50,561 nt of DNA from Chloroflexota bacterium. Its GTDB lineage: Bacteria; Chloroflexota; Limnocylindria; P2-11E. The notes under the pieces are model-generated. The model saw only the letters and a program-made list of their open reading frames with translations, ran no database searches and was not told the origin of the DNA. Location of the stretch: the NCBI GenBank assembly GCA_005880575.1, contig VBIZ01000118.1, forward strand, positions 1 through 50,561, written 5' to 3'. Both the position numbers and the translations under genes were made by a program. Of the stretch, positions 10,640 to 19,289 are shown one piece after another. Within the stretch, counting starts at the first letter, position 1. Every line of letters starts with the position of its first letter.

Positions 10640-11491
10640 ATGGGCGCGACGCGGGCGCTCGCGAGGGCGGCCGAGCGGGTCCTGCCGCGGGTTCCGCCCG
10701 AGTGGCAGGGGCCGATATCCGAAGTCGTTGGAACGATCGCGTATCTCGCGGCGCCGCGCGGCCGCGCCGCCGTCCGCGCGAACCTCGCCACGATCGCGCC
10801 AGGGCGGGCGCTCAGCGCGCGCCGGGTGTTCGTGAACCAGGTCCTGCAGTACCTCGAGGTGTTCCACATACCGCGCCTTGATCGCGCCCGCTTCGAGGCG
10901 GTCGTCCGTGTCGAGGGTTGGGAGAACTTCCTGTGCGCCCAGCGTCTTGGCAAAGGTGTGATCTTTGGCAGCGCGCACCTCGGACCGATCGCACTCGTCG
11001 GCCAGGTGCTCATGACGCGCGGCTACACCCTCACGCTTCCCGCCGAAAAGACCGACTCCGAGTTCATGCGCGCCGTGAATCGCGCGCGGCAGGCGCAGGG
11101 GCTCGTGCTCGTGCCGATCGATTCGGCGCTCGGGATCCATCGGGTGATCCGCGACAGCGGAGTGCTCGGGGTCCTCGCCGACCGTGCGGTCACCGGCGTG
11201 GGCCAACGGGTCGAGTTTTTCGGGCGGCCGGCGTTACTCCCGTCCGCGCACGTCGCGCTCGCGCTCCGTACCGGCGCGGCCCTGCTTCCTGCCTTCGCCT
11301 GGCGCGAGAAGGGCTTCCTCGTCGCGCGGATCGAGGAGCCGCTCGAGCTCGTGTCGACGGGGGACCGCGACGCCGACGTTCGCGCCGGCGTGCGCCAGTT
11401 CGCCGCCCATCTCGAGCGCTACGTCAAAGAGCACCCCGAGCAGTGGTCGGTCTTCGAGCCGGTTTGGGATTCCGACAAGCCAGATGAATGA
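10640..11491 (+). CDS. LpxL/HtrB/PatA-type acyltransferase paralog with degenerate HX4(D/E) motif
   Basis: Family-like C-terminus HPEQWSVFEPVW; catalytic region reads GSAHLGPIALVG (His retained, acidic residue replaced by Ala). Confidence 0.75.
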   Translation: MGATRALARAAERVLPRVPPEWQGPISEVVGTIAYLAAPRGRAAVRANLATIAPGRALSARRVFVNQVLQYLEVFHIPRLDRARFEAVVRVEGWENFLCAQRLGKGVIFGSAHLGPIALVGQVLMTRGYTLTLPAEKTDSEFMRAVNRARQAQGLVLVPIDSALGIHRVIRDSGVLGVLADRAVTGVGQRVEFFGRPALLPSAHVALALRTGAALLPAFAWREKGFLVARIEEPLELVSTGDRDADVRAGVRQFAAHLERYVKEHPEQWSVFEPVWDSDKPDE

Positions 11492-11582
11492 GCGACGAGG
11501 GGTTCACCCCCGAGGAGCGAGTCCGGCAGCCTTGAGCCCGTGGCGAGTCACGGAGCCCAGGGCGACGGGACGAGCTGCTTAA

Positions 11583-12329
11583 TTGGGTAGGGCTGATCTG
11601 CACATGCACAGCGAGCTGAGCGACGGCCTGTCGTCCATCGACGAGATCCTCCATTCCGCGGAGCGGGCCGGGCTCGACGTCATCGCGCTCACCGATCACG
11701 ACGACGTCCGCGGCGCGTTCGCGATGCGCGAGCTCGCCGCGCGGCGCTCGAGCCCCGTCGAGGTGGTGACGGGAGCGGAGGTCACGACGCGATCCGGCCA
11801 CCTTCTCGCCCTCTGGATCGAGGACGAGATACCGATGTTCTGCTCGCTCGCGCAGGCGCTCGACTTGATTCACAAGGCCGGCGGCATCGCGATCGCGCCG
11901 CATCCGCTCTCGTACCTCACGTTCTCCATCGGCGAGGGCGCCCTCCGACAGGTCTCGGCGCACGGCGACGGCGCACGGATGGTCGACGCGATCGAGCTGC
12001 GCAATCCGTCGTACGCGGGGCGCGTCCGCGCTTCTCGCGCGCTGTGGCTGAACACGCACGTGCTCCGCGTCGCGGCGACCGGATCGAGCGACGCCCATCA
12101 CGCGGCGCTCGTGGGCACGTGCTGGACCGACTTTTCGGGAGACACCTCGGAGGACCTGCGGACCGCCCTCCGAGCGCACCAGACGACGGCGAACGGCCGA
12201 GGCTGGACGCTGCGCGAGCACCTTGACGGCGCCGCCAAGCAGCAGTGGCGATCGATGGTCCGCGACCCGATCAAGCGCGCCCGACGCACAATGACCCGCG
12301 CTGGGGGCGTCAAGAACAAGAAGAAATGA
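11583..12329 (+). CDS. PHP-domain metal-dependent phosphoesterase
   Basis: ADLHMHSELSDGLSSIDEILHSAERAGLDVIALTDHDDVRG...PHPLS...TGSSDAHH; TTG start. Confidence 0.9.
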   Translation: MGRADLHMHSELSDGLSSIDEILHSAERAGLDVIALTDHDDVRGAFAMRELAARRSSPVEVVTGAEVTTRSGHLLALWIEDEIPMFCSLAQALDLIHKAGGIAIAPHPLSYLTFSIGEGALRQVSAHGDGARMVDAIELRNPSYAGRVRASRALWLNTHVLRVAATGSSDAHHAALVGTCWTDFSGDTSEDLRTALRAHQTTANGRGWTLREHLDGAAKQQWRSMVRDPIKRARRTMTRAGGVKNKKK

Positions 12330-12336
12330 AGCGCAC

Positions 12337-13452
12337 ATGAAGATCGGGATCGTCTCGCCCTACGCGTACCCGCGGCCGGGCGGAGCGAACTCATACATCC
12401 GCGAGAGCTATGAGGAGCTGCGCCGCTTGGGGCACGACGTCCGGATCATCACCGCGCCGTGGGGCGACGACCCGCCGGCTCAGGACGTCATCCAGATCGG
12501 CCAGGCGATCGCCGTTCCGTACAACGGCGCGATCGGCCGGATCACGCTGTCCCTGCGGCTCGAGTGGCTCGTGTCGCGCATGCTCGACCGCGAGCGGTTC
12601 GACATCATCCATCATCACGAGCCGCTCGTCCCTTTTCTCTCGATGCAGATACTCGACTCGGCGCGTTGCCCGCAGGTCGCGACGTTCCACGCCTTCGGGG
12701 GCTTCTCTTTCTCTTACTGGGCCGGCCGGCCGATCGGCAACCGGTACATGAACAAGCTCGATGCGCGGATCGCGGTGTCGAGCGCCGCGCGCCATTTCAT
12801 CTCAACCTACTTCCCCGGTGACTACAAGATCATCCCGAACGGCGTCGACGTGCAGTTCTACTCGAGCGCCAAGCCCTTCCCGGAATACAACGACGGCAAG
12901 ATCAACATCCTGTTCGTCGGCCGGCTGGAGCCGCGGAAGGGCGCGATGTACCTCATGGAGGCCTACGCGAAGCTCAAGCCGAAGCATCCGGAGCTTCGCT
13001 TGATCCTCTGCAGTGTCGGACCGCTGCTCGGGAGGCTCCGACGGTTCGTCCGCGAAAATCGCCTCGAGGACGTCCTTTTCGCGGGTCGCGTCTCCGACGT
13101 CGACAAGGCCCGCTTCTACAAGACGGCGCACATCTTCTGCGCGCCATCCACCGGTCAGGAGTCCTTCGGGATCGTCCTCCTCGAGGCCATGGCTGCGGGG
13201 CTGCCGGTCGTCGCGAGCGACATCCACGGGTACAAGCGTGTCGTACAGCGAAATGTCACCGGCCTCCTGGTCGAGCCCCGGGACCCCGACTCCATCGCGG
13301 CGGCTCTCGAACGGCTGCTCTGCGAGCCCGCCCTGCGCGAGCGGCTGGGCCAGGCCGGCGCCAGGCTCGCGCCCCAGTACGACTGGTCGCACGTCACGGC
13401 GCAGCTCGTTGAACTCTACGAAGACGTCATCCGTAAGAGAGGCGTGCGCTAG
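12337..13452 (+). CDS. GT4 glycosyltransferase, PimA-like phosphatidylinositol mannosyltransferase
   Basis: MKIGIVSPYAYPRPGGANSYIRESYEELRRLGHDVRII...VPYNGAIGRI...VATFHAF...IPNGVDVQFY...FVGRLEPRKG...ESFGIVLLEAMAAGLPVVASD. Confidence 0.88.
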   Translation: MKIGIVSPYAYPRPGGANSYIRESYEELRRLGHDVRIITAPWGDDPPAQDVIQIGQAIAVPYNGAIGRITLSLRLEWLVSRMLDRERFDIIHHHEPLVPFLSMQILDSARCPQVATFHAFGGFSFSYWAGRPIGNRYMNKLDARIAVSSAARHFISTYFPGDYKIIPNGVDVQFYSSAKPFPEYNDGKINILFVGRLEPRKGAMYLMEAYAKLKPKHPELRLILCSVGPLLGRLRRFVRENRLEDVLFAGRVSDVDKARFYKTAHIFCAPSTGQESFGIVLLEAMAAGLPVVASDIHGYKRVVQRNVTGLLVEPRDPDSIAAALERLLCEPALRERLGQAGARLAPQYDWSHVTAQLVELYEDVIRKRGVR

Positions 13453-13469
13453 AGTCTCGGCCCGAGGGG

Positions 13470-15131
13470 GTGGTCCTCGTGTTCAACCGTCAGATCGCCG
13501 CGTTTTCGGTCGCGCTCGCTCTCTTGCTCGCGGCCTGCACGCCGGCACCCAAGGGCAGCGGCAGCTCGCCGACCCAGTCGGGGGCCGCCGCCGAGCAGCC
13601 GCAGCCGGGTGGAACGCTCACCTTCATCGTGAACGCAGAGCCGCCGTCGTTCGATGGGCACCGCGAAACGACGTTCGCGCTGCTGCATCCGATCGCGCCG
13701 CACTACAGCACGCTGTACAAGTTCGACCCGACCGACCTTACGAAGGTCATCCCCGACGTCGCTGCGGCGACGCCCGAGGTCTCCGCCGACAAGCTGACGT
13801 ACACGATCAAGCTCCGCACCGACGTGAAGTTCCACGATGGCACGAAGATGACGAGCGATGACATCGTCGCGACGTACCAGAAGATCATCTTCCCGCCGAC
13901 CGGTGTGCTCTCGCCGCGCGCGGGCGCGTACGCCGCGGTCGAGACCATCAGCAATCCGGCGCCCGACAGCGTCGTCTTCAAGCTGAAGTACCCCTCCGCC
14001 TCGTTCGCCACGAACCTCGCCTCGCCGTGGAACTTTATCTACAGCGCGGCGAAGCTGAAGACGGACATCCACTGGTACGAGAAGAACATCATGGGCACGG
14101 GCCCGTTCACATACGTCTCGAACACCAAGGGACAGGACTGGGTCGGCAAGAAATTCGCCGACTACTTCGGCAAGGACAAGAGCGGCGTCCAACTGCCCTA
14201 CCTCGACGGGTACAAGGCGCTCATCATCACCGATGCGAACGCCGAGGTGAACGCGATCCGGAGCAAGCAGGCTTCGATCGAATTCCGCGGCTTCACTCCG
14301 CAGCAGCGCGACACCCTCTCAGGTGCGCTCGGGACCTCGCTCGCGATCCAGGAAGCGCCGTGGATCTGCGTGAACTACGTCGTTCCAAACACCAAGAAGA
14401 AGCCGTTTGACGACGTTCGCGTTCGCCAGGCACTCACGCTCGCGATCGACCGCTATGCGGGTAGCACGTCGCTCCAGAAGATCACAATCGTGAAGGACGT
14501 CGGCGGGCTCATGCGGCCCAAGGGGCCGTTCGCGCAAGCCGATGGCGACCTTCAGAAGATCGCGGGCTTCGGCACCGACGGTGCGGCCAACAAAGCGAAG
14601 GCCAAGCAGCTTCTCGCCGATGCGGGCCAGTCGAACCTCACCTTCAAGTTCCTGAATCGCAACATCACCACGCCGTACGAGCCGGTCGCGCTCTTCGTGA
14701 TCGACCAGTGGAAGCAGGTCGGCATCAACGCCACCCACGACGTGAAGGAGACCTCCGCGTACCAGGCCGACCTGCGCGCCGGCAACTTCGAGGTTGCGCT
14801 CGACTTCAACTGCGACTTCCTCGACGAGCCGGACCTGCAGCTCGCGAAGTTCTGGTCCGCGTCCGGACTCGGCAAGGGCCTGAACTTCGCGTACTACGAC
14901 GACCCGGACCTCGACAAGAAGATCGACGCCCAGAGCCGGGAGACCGACCCGGCCAAGCGCAAGACGCTCGTGGCCGACATCGAGAAGTACGCGATGGACA
15001 CGAAGGCCTACCAGTACCCCGTGCTCTGGTGGTATCGGATCATTCCGTACCTCAACGCCGTGCGCGGTTGGCGCATCGGTTCGAACCACTACACCAACCA
15101 GGACCTCGCGACCGTCTGGCTCGCGAAATAA
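13470..15131 (+). CDS. ABC transporter substrate-binding lipoprotein, family 5 (peptide/oligopeptide)
   Basis: Lipobox ALLLAACTPAP; PDVAAATPEVSADKLTYTIKLRTDVKFHDGTKMTSDDIVATYQK. Confidence 0.93.
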   Translation: MVLVFNRQIAAFSVALALLLAACTPAPKGSGSSPTQSGAAAEQPQPGGTLTFIVNAEPPSFDGHRETTFALLHPIAPHYSTLYKFDPTDLTKVIPDVAAATPEVSADKLTYTIKLRTDVKFHDGTKMTSDDIVATYQKIIFPPTGVLSPRAGAYAAVETISNPAPDSVVFKLKYPSASFATNLASPWNFIYSAAKLKTDIHWYEKNIMGTGPFTYVSNTKGQDWVGKKFADYFGKDKSGVQLPYLDGYKALIITDANAEVNAIRSKQASIEFRGFTPQQRDTLSGALGTSLAIQEAPWICVNYVVPNTKKKPFDDVRVRQALTLAIDRYAGSTSLQKITIVKDVGGLMRPKGPFAQADGDLQKIAGFGTDGAANKAKAKQLLADAGQSNLTFKFLNRNITTPYEPVALFVIDQWKQVGINATHDVKETSAYQADLRAGNFEVALDFNCDFLDEPDLQLAKFWSASGLGKGLNFAYYDDPDLDKKIDAQSRETDPAKRKTLVADIEKYAMDTKAYQYPVLWWYRIIPYLNAVRGWRIGSNHYTNQDLATVWLAK

Positions 15132-15171
15132 CCAACTAGCGAACTAACGGGAGCCGCCCGAGACTTACCGG

Positions 15172-16119
15172 ATGCGCCGGTACGTCGTCGGGCGGCTCGT
15201 CCTCATGATTCCGACGCTCGTCGGCGTCGCCATCCTGACGTTCGTCATCATGCGCGCGGTCCCAGGCGACATCGTCGCGCTCAAATACGCGGGTTCGCCG
15301 GTGCCGCAGTCCGTGATCGACGACGAGCGTCATCAGCTCGGTCTGGACAAACCCATGTGGGAGCAGTTCACCGACTGGATGGGAGAGCTCGCACATTTCG
15401 ATCTCGGTACGTCGCTCTGGACCGGCCGTCCGGTCGTCGACGAGGTCTTGGCGCGCTTTCCGCTCTCGCTCGAGCTCGCCATCATCGCGACCCTCCTGGC
15501 CATCGCGATCGCCATCCCGCTCGGCGTCGTCGCCGCGGTGCGCCAGGACAGCTGGGTCGACTACGCGATCCGCCTTTTCTCGATCGGCGGCCTGGCAATG
15601 CCGAGCTTCTGGATCGGTCTGCTCATGGTGCTCGCGACGATCACGCTCTTCGGCTGGGCGCCGCCGCTCGTTTTCACCGCGATCACGGAAGATCCCATCG
15701 CGAACCTCTCGCAGATGGTCCTTCCGGCGCTGTCGGTCGGCTATCGCTACTCGGCGGTGTCGATGCGCATGACGCGCTCGACGGTCCTCGAGGTCCTGCG
15801 GGAGGACTACGTCCGCACGGCACGCGCGAAGGGCGTGCGCGAGAGCGTCGTCGTCATGAGACACGCGCTGCGGAACGCGCTCCTGCCGGTCATCACGGTG
15901 ATCAGCCTGGAGTTCGCGTTCCTGATCGGCGGTCTCGTCGTCACCGAGCAGGTGTTCAACCTGAACGGCATCGGCAAGCTCCTCGTCGACGCCGTCGCCC
16001 ATCGCGACTACACCCTTGTCCAGGCCCTGGTGCTGCTCCTCGCATCGGTGTTCGTGCTGATCAACTTCGTCGTCGACATGATCTACGTCGTCCTGGATCC
16101 TCGTATCAGGTACTCGTGA
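15172..16119 (+). CDS. ABC transporter permease, DppB/OppB-like
   Basis: MRRYVVGRLVLMIPTLVGVAILTFVIMRAVPGD...YVRTARAKGVRESVVVMRHALRNALLPVITV (EAA loop). Confidence 0.95.
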   Translation: MRRYVVGRLVLMIPTLVGVAILTFVIMRAVPGDIVALKYAGSPVPQSVIDDERHQLGLDKPMWEQFTDWMGELAHFDLGTSLWTGRPVVDEVLARFPLSLELAIIATLLAIAIAIPLGVVAAVRQDSWVDYAIRLFSIGGLAMPSFWIGLLMVLATITLFGWAPPLVFTAITEDPIANLSQMVLPALSVGYRYSAVSMRMTRSTVLEVLREDYVRTARAKGVRESVVVMRHALRNALLPVITVISLEFAFLIGGLVVTEQVFNLNGIGKLLVDAVAHRDYTLVQALVLLLASVFVLINFVVDMIYVVLDPRIRYS

Positions 16120-17048
16120 CGGAGCTGGCGCACCCGGCGGTGCGCGATACCGAAGACGCCGCCAAACGCCGGTACCTCGAGTCCACCGGAACGCGCCGGT
16201 TCCTGCGGTTCTGGGGCGAATTCATCCGTCGCCGTCCGCTCGGAACGGCGGGCGCCATCCTCATCATCCTCATGCTGCTGACCGCGGCGCTCGCGGACCG
16301 CGTCGCACCGTACGACCCGACCGCATTCAATTTTGCCGACCTCCTGCAGAGGCCGTCGCCGCAGCATCTTCTCGGAACCGACCCGTTCGGACGGGACGTT
16401 TTCACGCGGATCGTTTACGGCTCCCGCACCGCGCTCCTCGTCGGGTTCACGGCGTCGTTCGTCGGTTGCACGCTCGGGCTGGTGCTGGGTGTGGTCGGCG
16501 CCTACCTCGGCGGGCGGGTGGATCAGCTCATCCAGCGGCTCATGGACGTCCTGCTGAGCTTCCCGCTCATCGTCATCGCCATCGCCGTCGTCGCGGCACT
16601 CGGGACCGGCGAGGGCAAGATTGGCAACGTCATCGCGGCGATCACCGTCCCCATCATTCCCCGCGTCGCCCGGGTCGTGCGATCGAGCGCGCTCAGCATC
16701 GTGAACATGCCGTACATCGAGGCGACCCGCGCCGTCGGTTCGGGCGCGGTCCGCATCATGTTCCGACACGTCGCACCGAACGTGTTCGCGCCGTACCTCA
16801 TCATGCTGACCGCGTTCCTCGGGCAGGCGATCCTGCTCGAGGCCTCGCTCTCGTTCCTCGGGCTCGGCGTGTTCGAGCCGACGCCGTCGTGGGGGCTCAT
16901 GCTGCGAGGCGCCGGCATGCAGTTCCTCGAGCAGGCGCCGTGGCTCGCGATCGCGCCCGGCGTCGCGATCAGCCTCGCGGTCTTCGGCTTCAACCTGTTC
17001 GGCGACTCGCTGCGCGACGCGCTCGATCCGCGCCTCCGAACCGCCTAG
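16116..17048 (+). CDS. ABC transporter permease, DppC/OppC-like
   Basis: GTG at 16116 overlapping the upstream stop; HLLGTDPFGRDVFTRIVYGSRTALLVGF...YIEATRAVGSGAVRIMFRHVAPNV. Confidence 0.93.
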   Translation: MTELAHPAVRDTEDAAKRRYLESTGTRRFLRFWGEFIRRRPLGTAGAILIILMLLTAALADRVAPYDPTAFNFADLLQRPSPQHLLGTDPFGRDVFTRIVYGSRTALLVGFTASFVGCTLGLVLGVVGAYLGGRVDQLIQRLMDVLLSFPLIVIAIAVVAALGTGEGKIGNVIAAITVPIIPRVARVVRSSALSIVNMPYIEATRAVGSGAVRIMFRHVAPNVFAPYLIMLTAFLGQAILLEASLSFLGLGVFEPTPSWGLMLRGAGMQFLEQAPWLAIAPGVAISLAVFGFNLFGDSLRDALDPRLRTA

Positions 17049-17506
17049 CTAAAGTCCACCCAGCCCGCAGCCCCGCGACGCCTGCGGTCGTGGAGTGTGG
17101 CGAGGATCCAGGGCAGGCCGACCAAGACGAACCAGAACACGATGTCGCCGCCCAACCACTTTTGGACGAGCGCGGGACCTCCGTCGATGAGATTGCGCAG
17201 GACGCCGAGCGCGATCGCGGCGCTCCAACCCCCGTACCACGCGATCACGAAGCCTTGAGTCACGCTTGGCCGCCAGGCTGGAGGGATGCCGTATTCGTCG
17301 CGCAGCGTGGCAAGGGCTCCATAGGTCAAGCCGAGCCCCACGGGAAGCAGGACGGGAGTGACGCCGCCTGGGTTTCCGGCAGTCTGCGGTTGAAAAGGCG
17401 CGAGTACGACGGCAATCAAGATTGGGGCGCCTATGAGACCCAAGAACCAAGCGATAGACCACGTGATCAGGTGGTCAAGGAGCTTCCTTGAGCGAAGCGG
17501 CTCCAC
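17045..17506 (-). CDS. Hypothetical membrane protein
   Basis: VEPLRSRKLLDHLITWSIAWFLGLIGAPILIAVVLAPF...; several TM helices; GTG start at 17506 is a choice. Confidence 0.6.
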   Translation of the reverse strand: MEPLRSRKLLDHLITWSIAWFLGLIGAPILIAVVLAPFQPQTAGNPGGVTPVLLPVGLGLTYGALATLRDEYGIPPAWRPSVTQGFVIAWYGGWSAAIALGVLRNLIDGGPALVQKWLGGDIVFWFVLVGLPWILATLHDRRRRGAAGWVDFS

Positions 17507-17531
17507 GGAGACGGAGGCTAACGGCGCGCGG

Positions 17532-18038
17532 TCACGATTCGGTCTCACCCGCGAGCTCTCCGCGAGGCTTCTGCGTCGCGAGCCGCAGAGCAGTGATGAC
17601 TTCCTGGCCGAGGTAGTACACCGGCCACAGCGGCGACTTCTGTCGCGTGATCTGTTCCTCTTTGTCTCGCGCGCCGCGGATCCCGTCATACGTGAGCACC
17701 GTGAACGAGACGGCCGCCTTGAGGACGGGCGGCGGTGAAGCCATGGGTACGAACATCTCGAGCGACTTCTCGACGAACGCCAAGAGCTTCCGGTTCTCGG
17801 CGCGCACAGACTCGTGCTCGCCGCCGCCGATGATGCCGCCCCCGGTGCTGAAGTAGAGGCTCGTCGAACCTTCGGCGACCGCGACCAGCGACACGACGTT
17901 CGTTCCGACGTGCCATTCCATCATCGCGGCCCAGACACGGGGCAGCTCCGGGGTGGGCGTGAGCCCGAAGTCAGACGGCTTGGCCGAGAGCAGCATCTCG
18001 CGGAGCGCCGGCGCGCCATCTTCCGGCCTATCGCTCAT
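17532..18038 (-). CDS. Hypothetical protein (~168 aa)
   Basis: MSDRPEDGAPALREMLLSAKPSDFGLTPTPELPRVWAAMMEWHVGTNVVSLVAVAEGSTSLYFSTGGGIIGGGEHESVRAENRKLLAFVEKSLE. Confidence 0.65.
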   Translation of the reverse strand: MSDRPEDGAPALREMLLSAKPSDFGLTPTPELPRVWAAMMEWHVGTNVVSLVAVAEGSTSLYFSTGGGIIGGGEHESVRAENRKLLAFVEKSLEMFVPMASPPPVLKAAVSFTVLTYDGIRGARDKEEQITRQKSPLWPVYYLGQEVITALRLATQKPRGELAGETES

Positions 18039-18516
18039 CGGCCGATCCCCGCTCCACTCCGGCACGGATCGCGGCCTCGAGCTCGTGAGGGTGTCGCGAT
18101 CCGATGAGCACGGGCATGCCCTTGCGCAGGCGAAGCTTCACGCCCACGTCGCCGCCGGTGGTGTATGCCCATCCGGCCGGCCCGAGACGCACGCCCCAGC
18201 CGCCGTAGTCGAAGAGCGGGCGGTAGCGCTTCACCTCGAGACCGACGATGTCCCCGAACGCGATGCGCCGGGTCGGCCACAGGTGGCGGAAGGCGATGGC
18301 CACACCGCCGTCGGTCACGTCGACGTCGAGATGCGACAGCGAGATGAGCGCGGCGACGAGCACGACCACGGCTGGCGCGATCGCGAGGAGCAGCGCGTCG
18401 CCGGGCCGCGAAAACACCACCGCGACCGTCGTGACGAAGACGACGAAGATCATCGCGAGCACGAGAAGACCCATGAGCATGTCGTGGAAGTGCTGCTCCT
18501 CGTGGTACCGGCTCAC
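18028..18516 (-). CDS. Two-TM membrane protein with PH-like C-terminal domain
   Basis: GTG at 18516 overlapping upstream stop: VSRYHEEQHFHDMLMGLLVLAMIFVVFVTTVAVVFSRPGD...VAIAFRHLWPTRRIAFGDIVGLEVKRYRPLFDYGGWGVRLG...VLIGSRHPHELEAAI. Confidence 0.75.
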   Translation of the reverse strand: MSRYHEEQHFHDMLMGLLVLAMIFVVFVTTVAVVFSRPGDALLLAIAPAVVVLVAALISLSHLDVDVTDGGVAIAFRHLWPTRRIAFGDIVGLEVKRYRPLFDYGGWGVRLGPAGWAYTTGGDVGVKLRLRKGMPVLIGSRHPHELEAAIRAGVERGSADER

Positions 18517-19289
18517 GTGCCCGTCCACACCGGCTTGCGCCGCTCGATGAAGGCGCGCACGCCCTCGCGGAAATCGGCGCTGGTGTAGCAGAGCGCGACC
18601 AGGTCGGCGGCCTCGTCGGGCAGCATGCGCGCGCGGATCCGTCGGACCATCTCCTTCGTCGCGTGCAGCGTGAGTGGCGCATACGAGGCGAGCTGCGCGA
18701 CGAGCTCGTCCACCCGCGGCTCGAGTGCAGCCTCGCTGCCGACGACCTCCGTGACCAGACCGATCGCCCGCGCTTCCTGCGCGTCGATCAGGCGCGCCGT
18801 GAAGACGAGCTCCTTCACCCGGCCGAGTCCAACGAGCGCCGCGAGGCGCACGAGGTTCGCCGCCGAAAAGCAGTTCCCGAGCGTGCGAGCGACCGGGACG
18901 CCGAAGCGCGCCGATGGCGCGGCAACGCGAAGATCGCACGCCGCCGCGATCGCCAGACCGCCACCGACGACCGGTCCGCGGAGCGCCGCGATGGTGGGGA
19001 CGCGCACGTCCTCGATCGCACCGAGCCAGCTGTCCATGCGGCGCTCGTAGTCGAGGGCCTGCGACGCCTGCGTGAAGTCGACGAACTGGGCGATGTCCGT
19101 CCCGGCGACGAACGCGTCGGGCGAGCCGCTGATCACGACGGCCTTGACCGACTCGTCCTCGTTCGCCCGGCGGCAGATCTCCGCGATGCGGTCGTACATG
19201 GCGAAGGTCAGCGCATTTCGCGCGGCAGGACGGTCGACGACGATCCGGAGCGCGCCGGCGCGGCGCTCGGTGCGGATCTCTTCGGTCAT
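18513..19289 (-). CDS. Enoyl-CoA hydratase/isomerase family protein
   Basis: IVVDRPAARNALTFAMYDRIAEICRRANEDESVKAVVISGSPDAFVAGTDIAQF...LRGPVVGGGLAIAAACDLRVAAPSARFGVPV. Confidence 0.93.
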   Translation of the reverse strand: MTEEIRTERRAGALRIVVDRPAARNALTFAMYDRIAEICRRANEDESVKAVVISGSPDAFVAGTDIAQFVDFTQASQALDYERRMDSWLGAIEDVRVPTIAALRGPVVGGGLAIAAACDLRVAAPSARFGVPVARTLGNCFSAANLVRLAALVGLGRVKELVFTARLIDAQEARAIGLVTEVVGSEAALEPRVDELVAQLASYAPLTLHATKEMVRRIRARMLPDEAADLVALCYTSADFREGVRAFIERRKPVWTGT

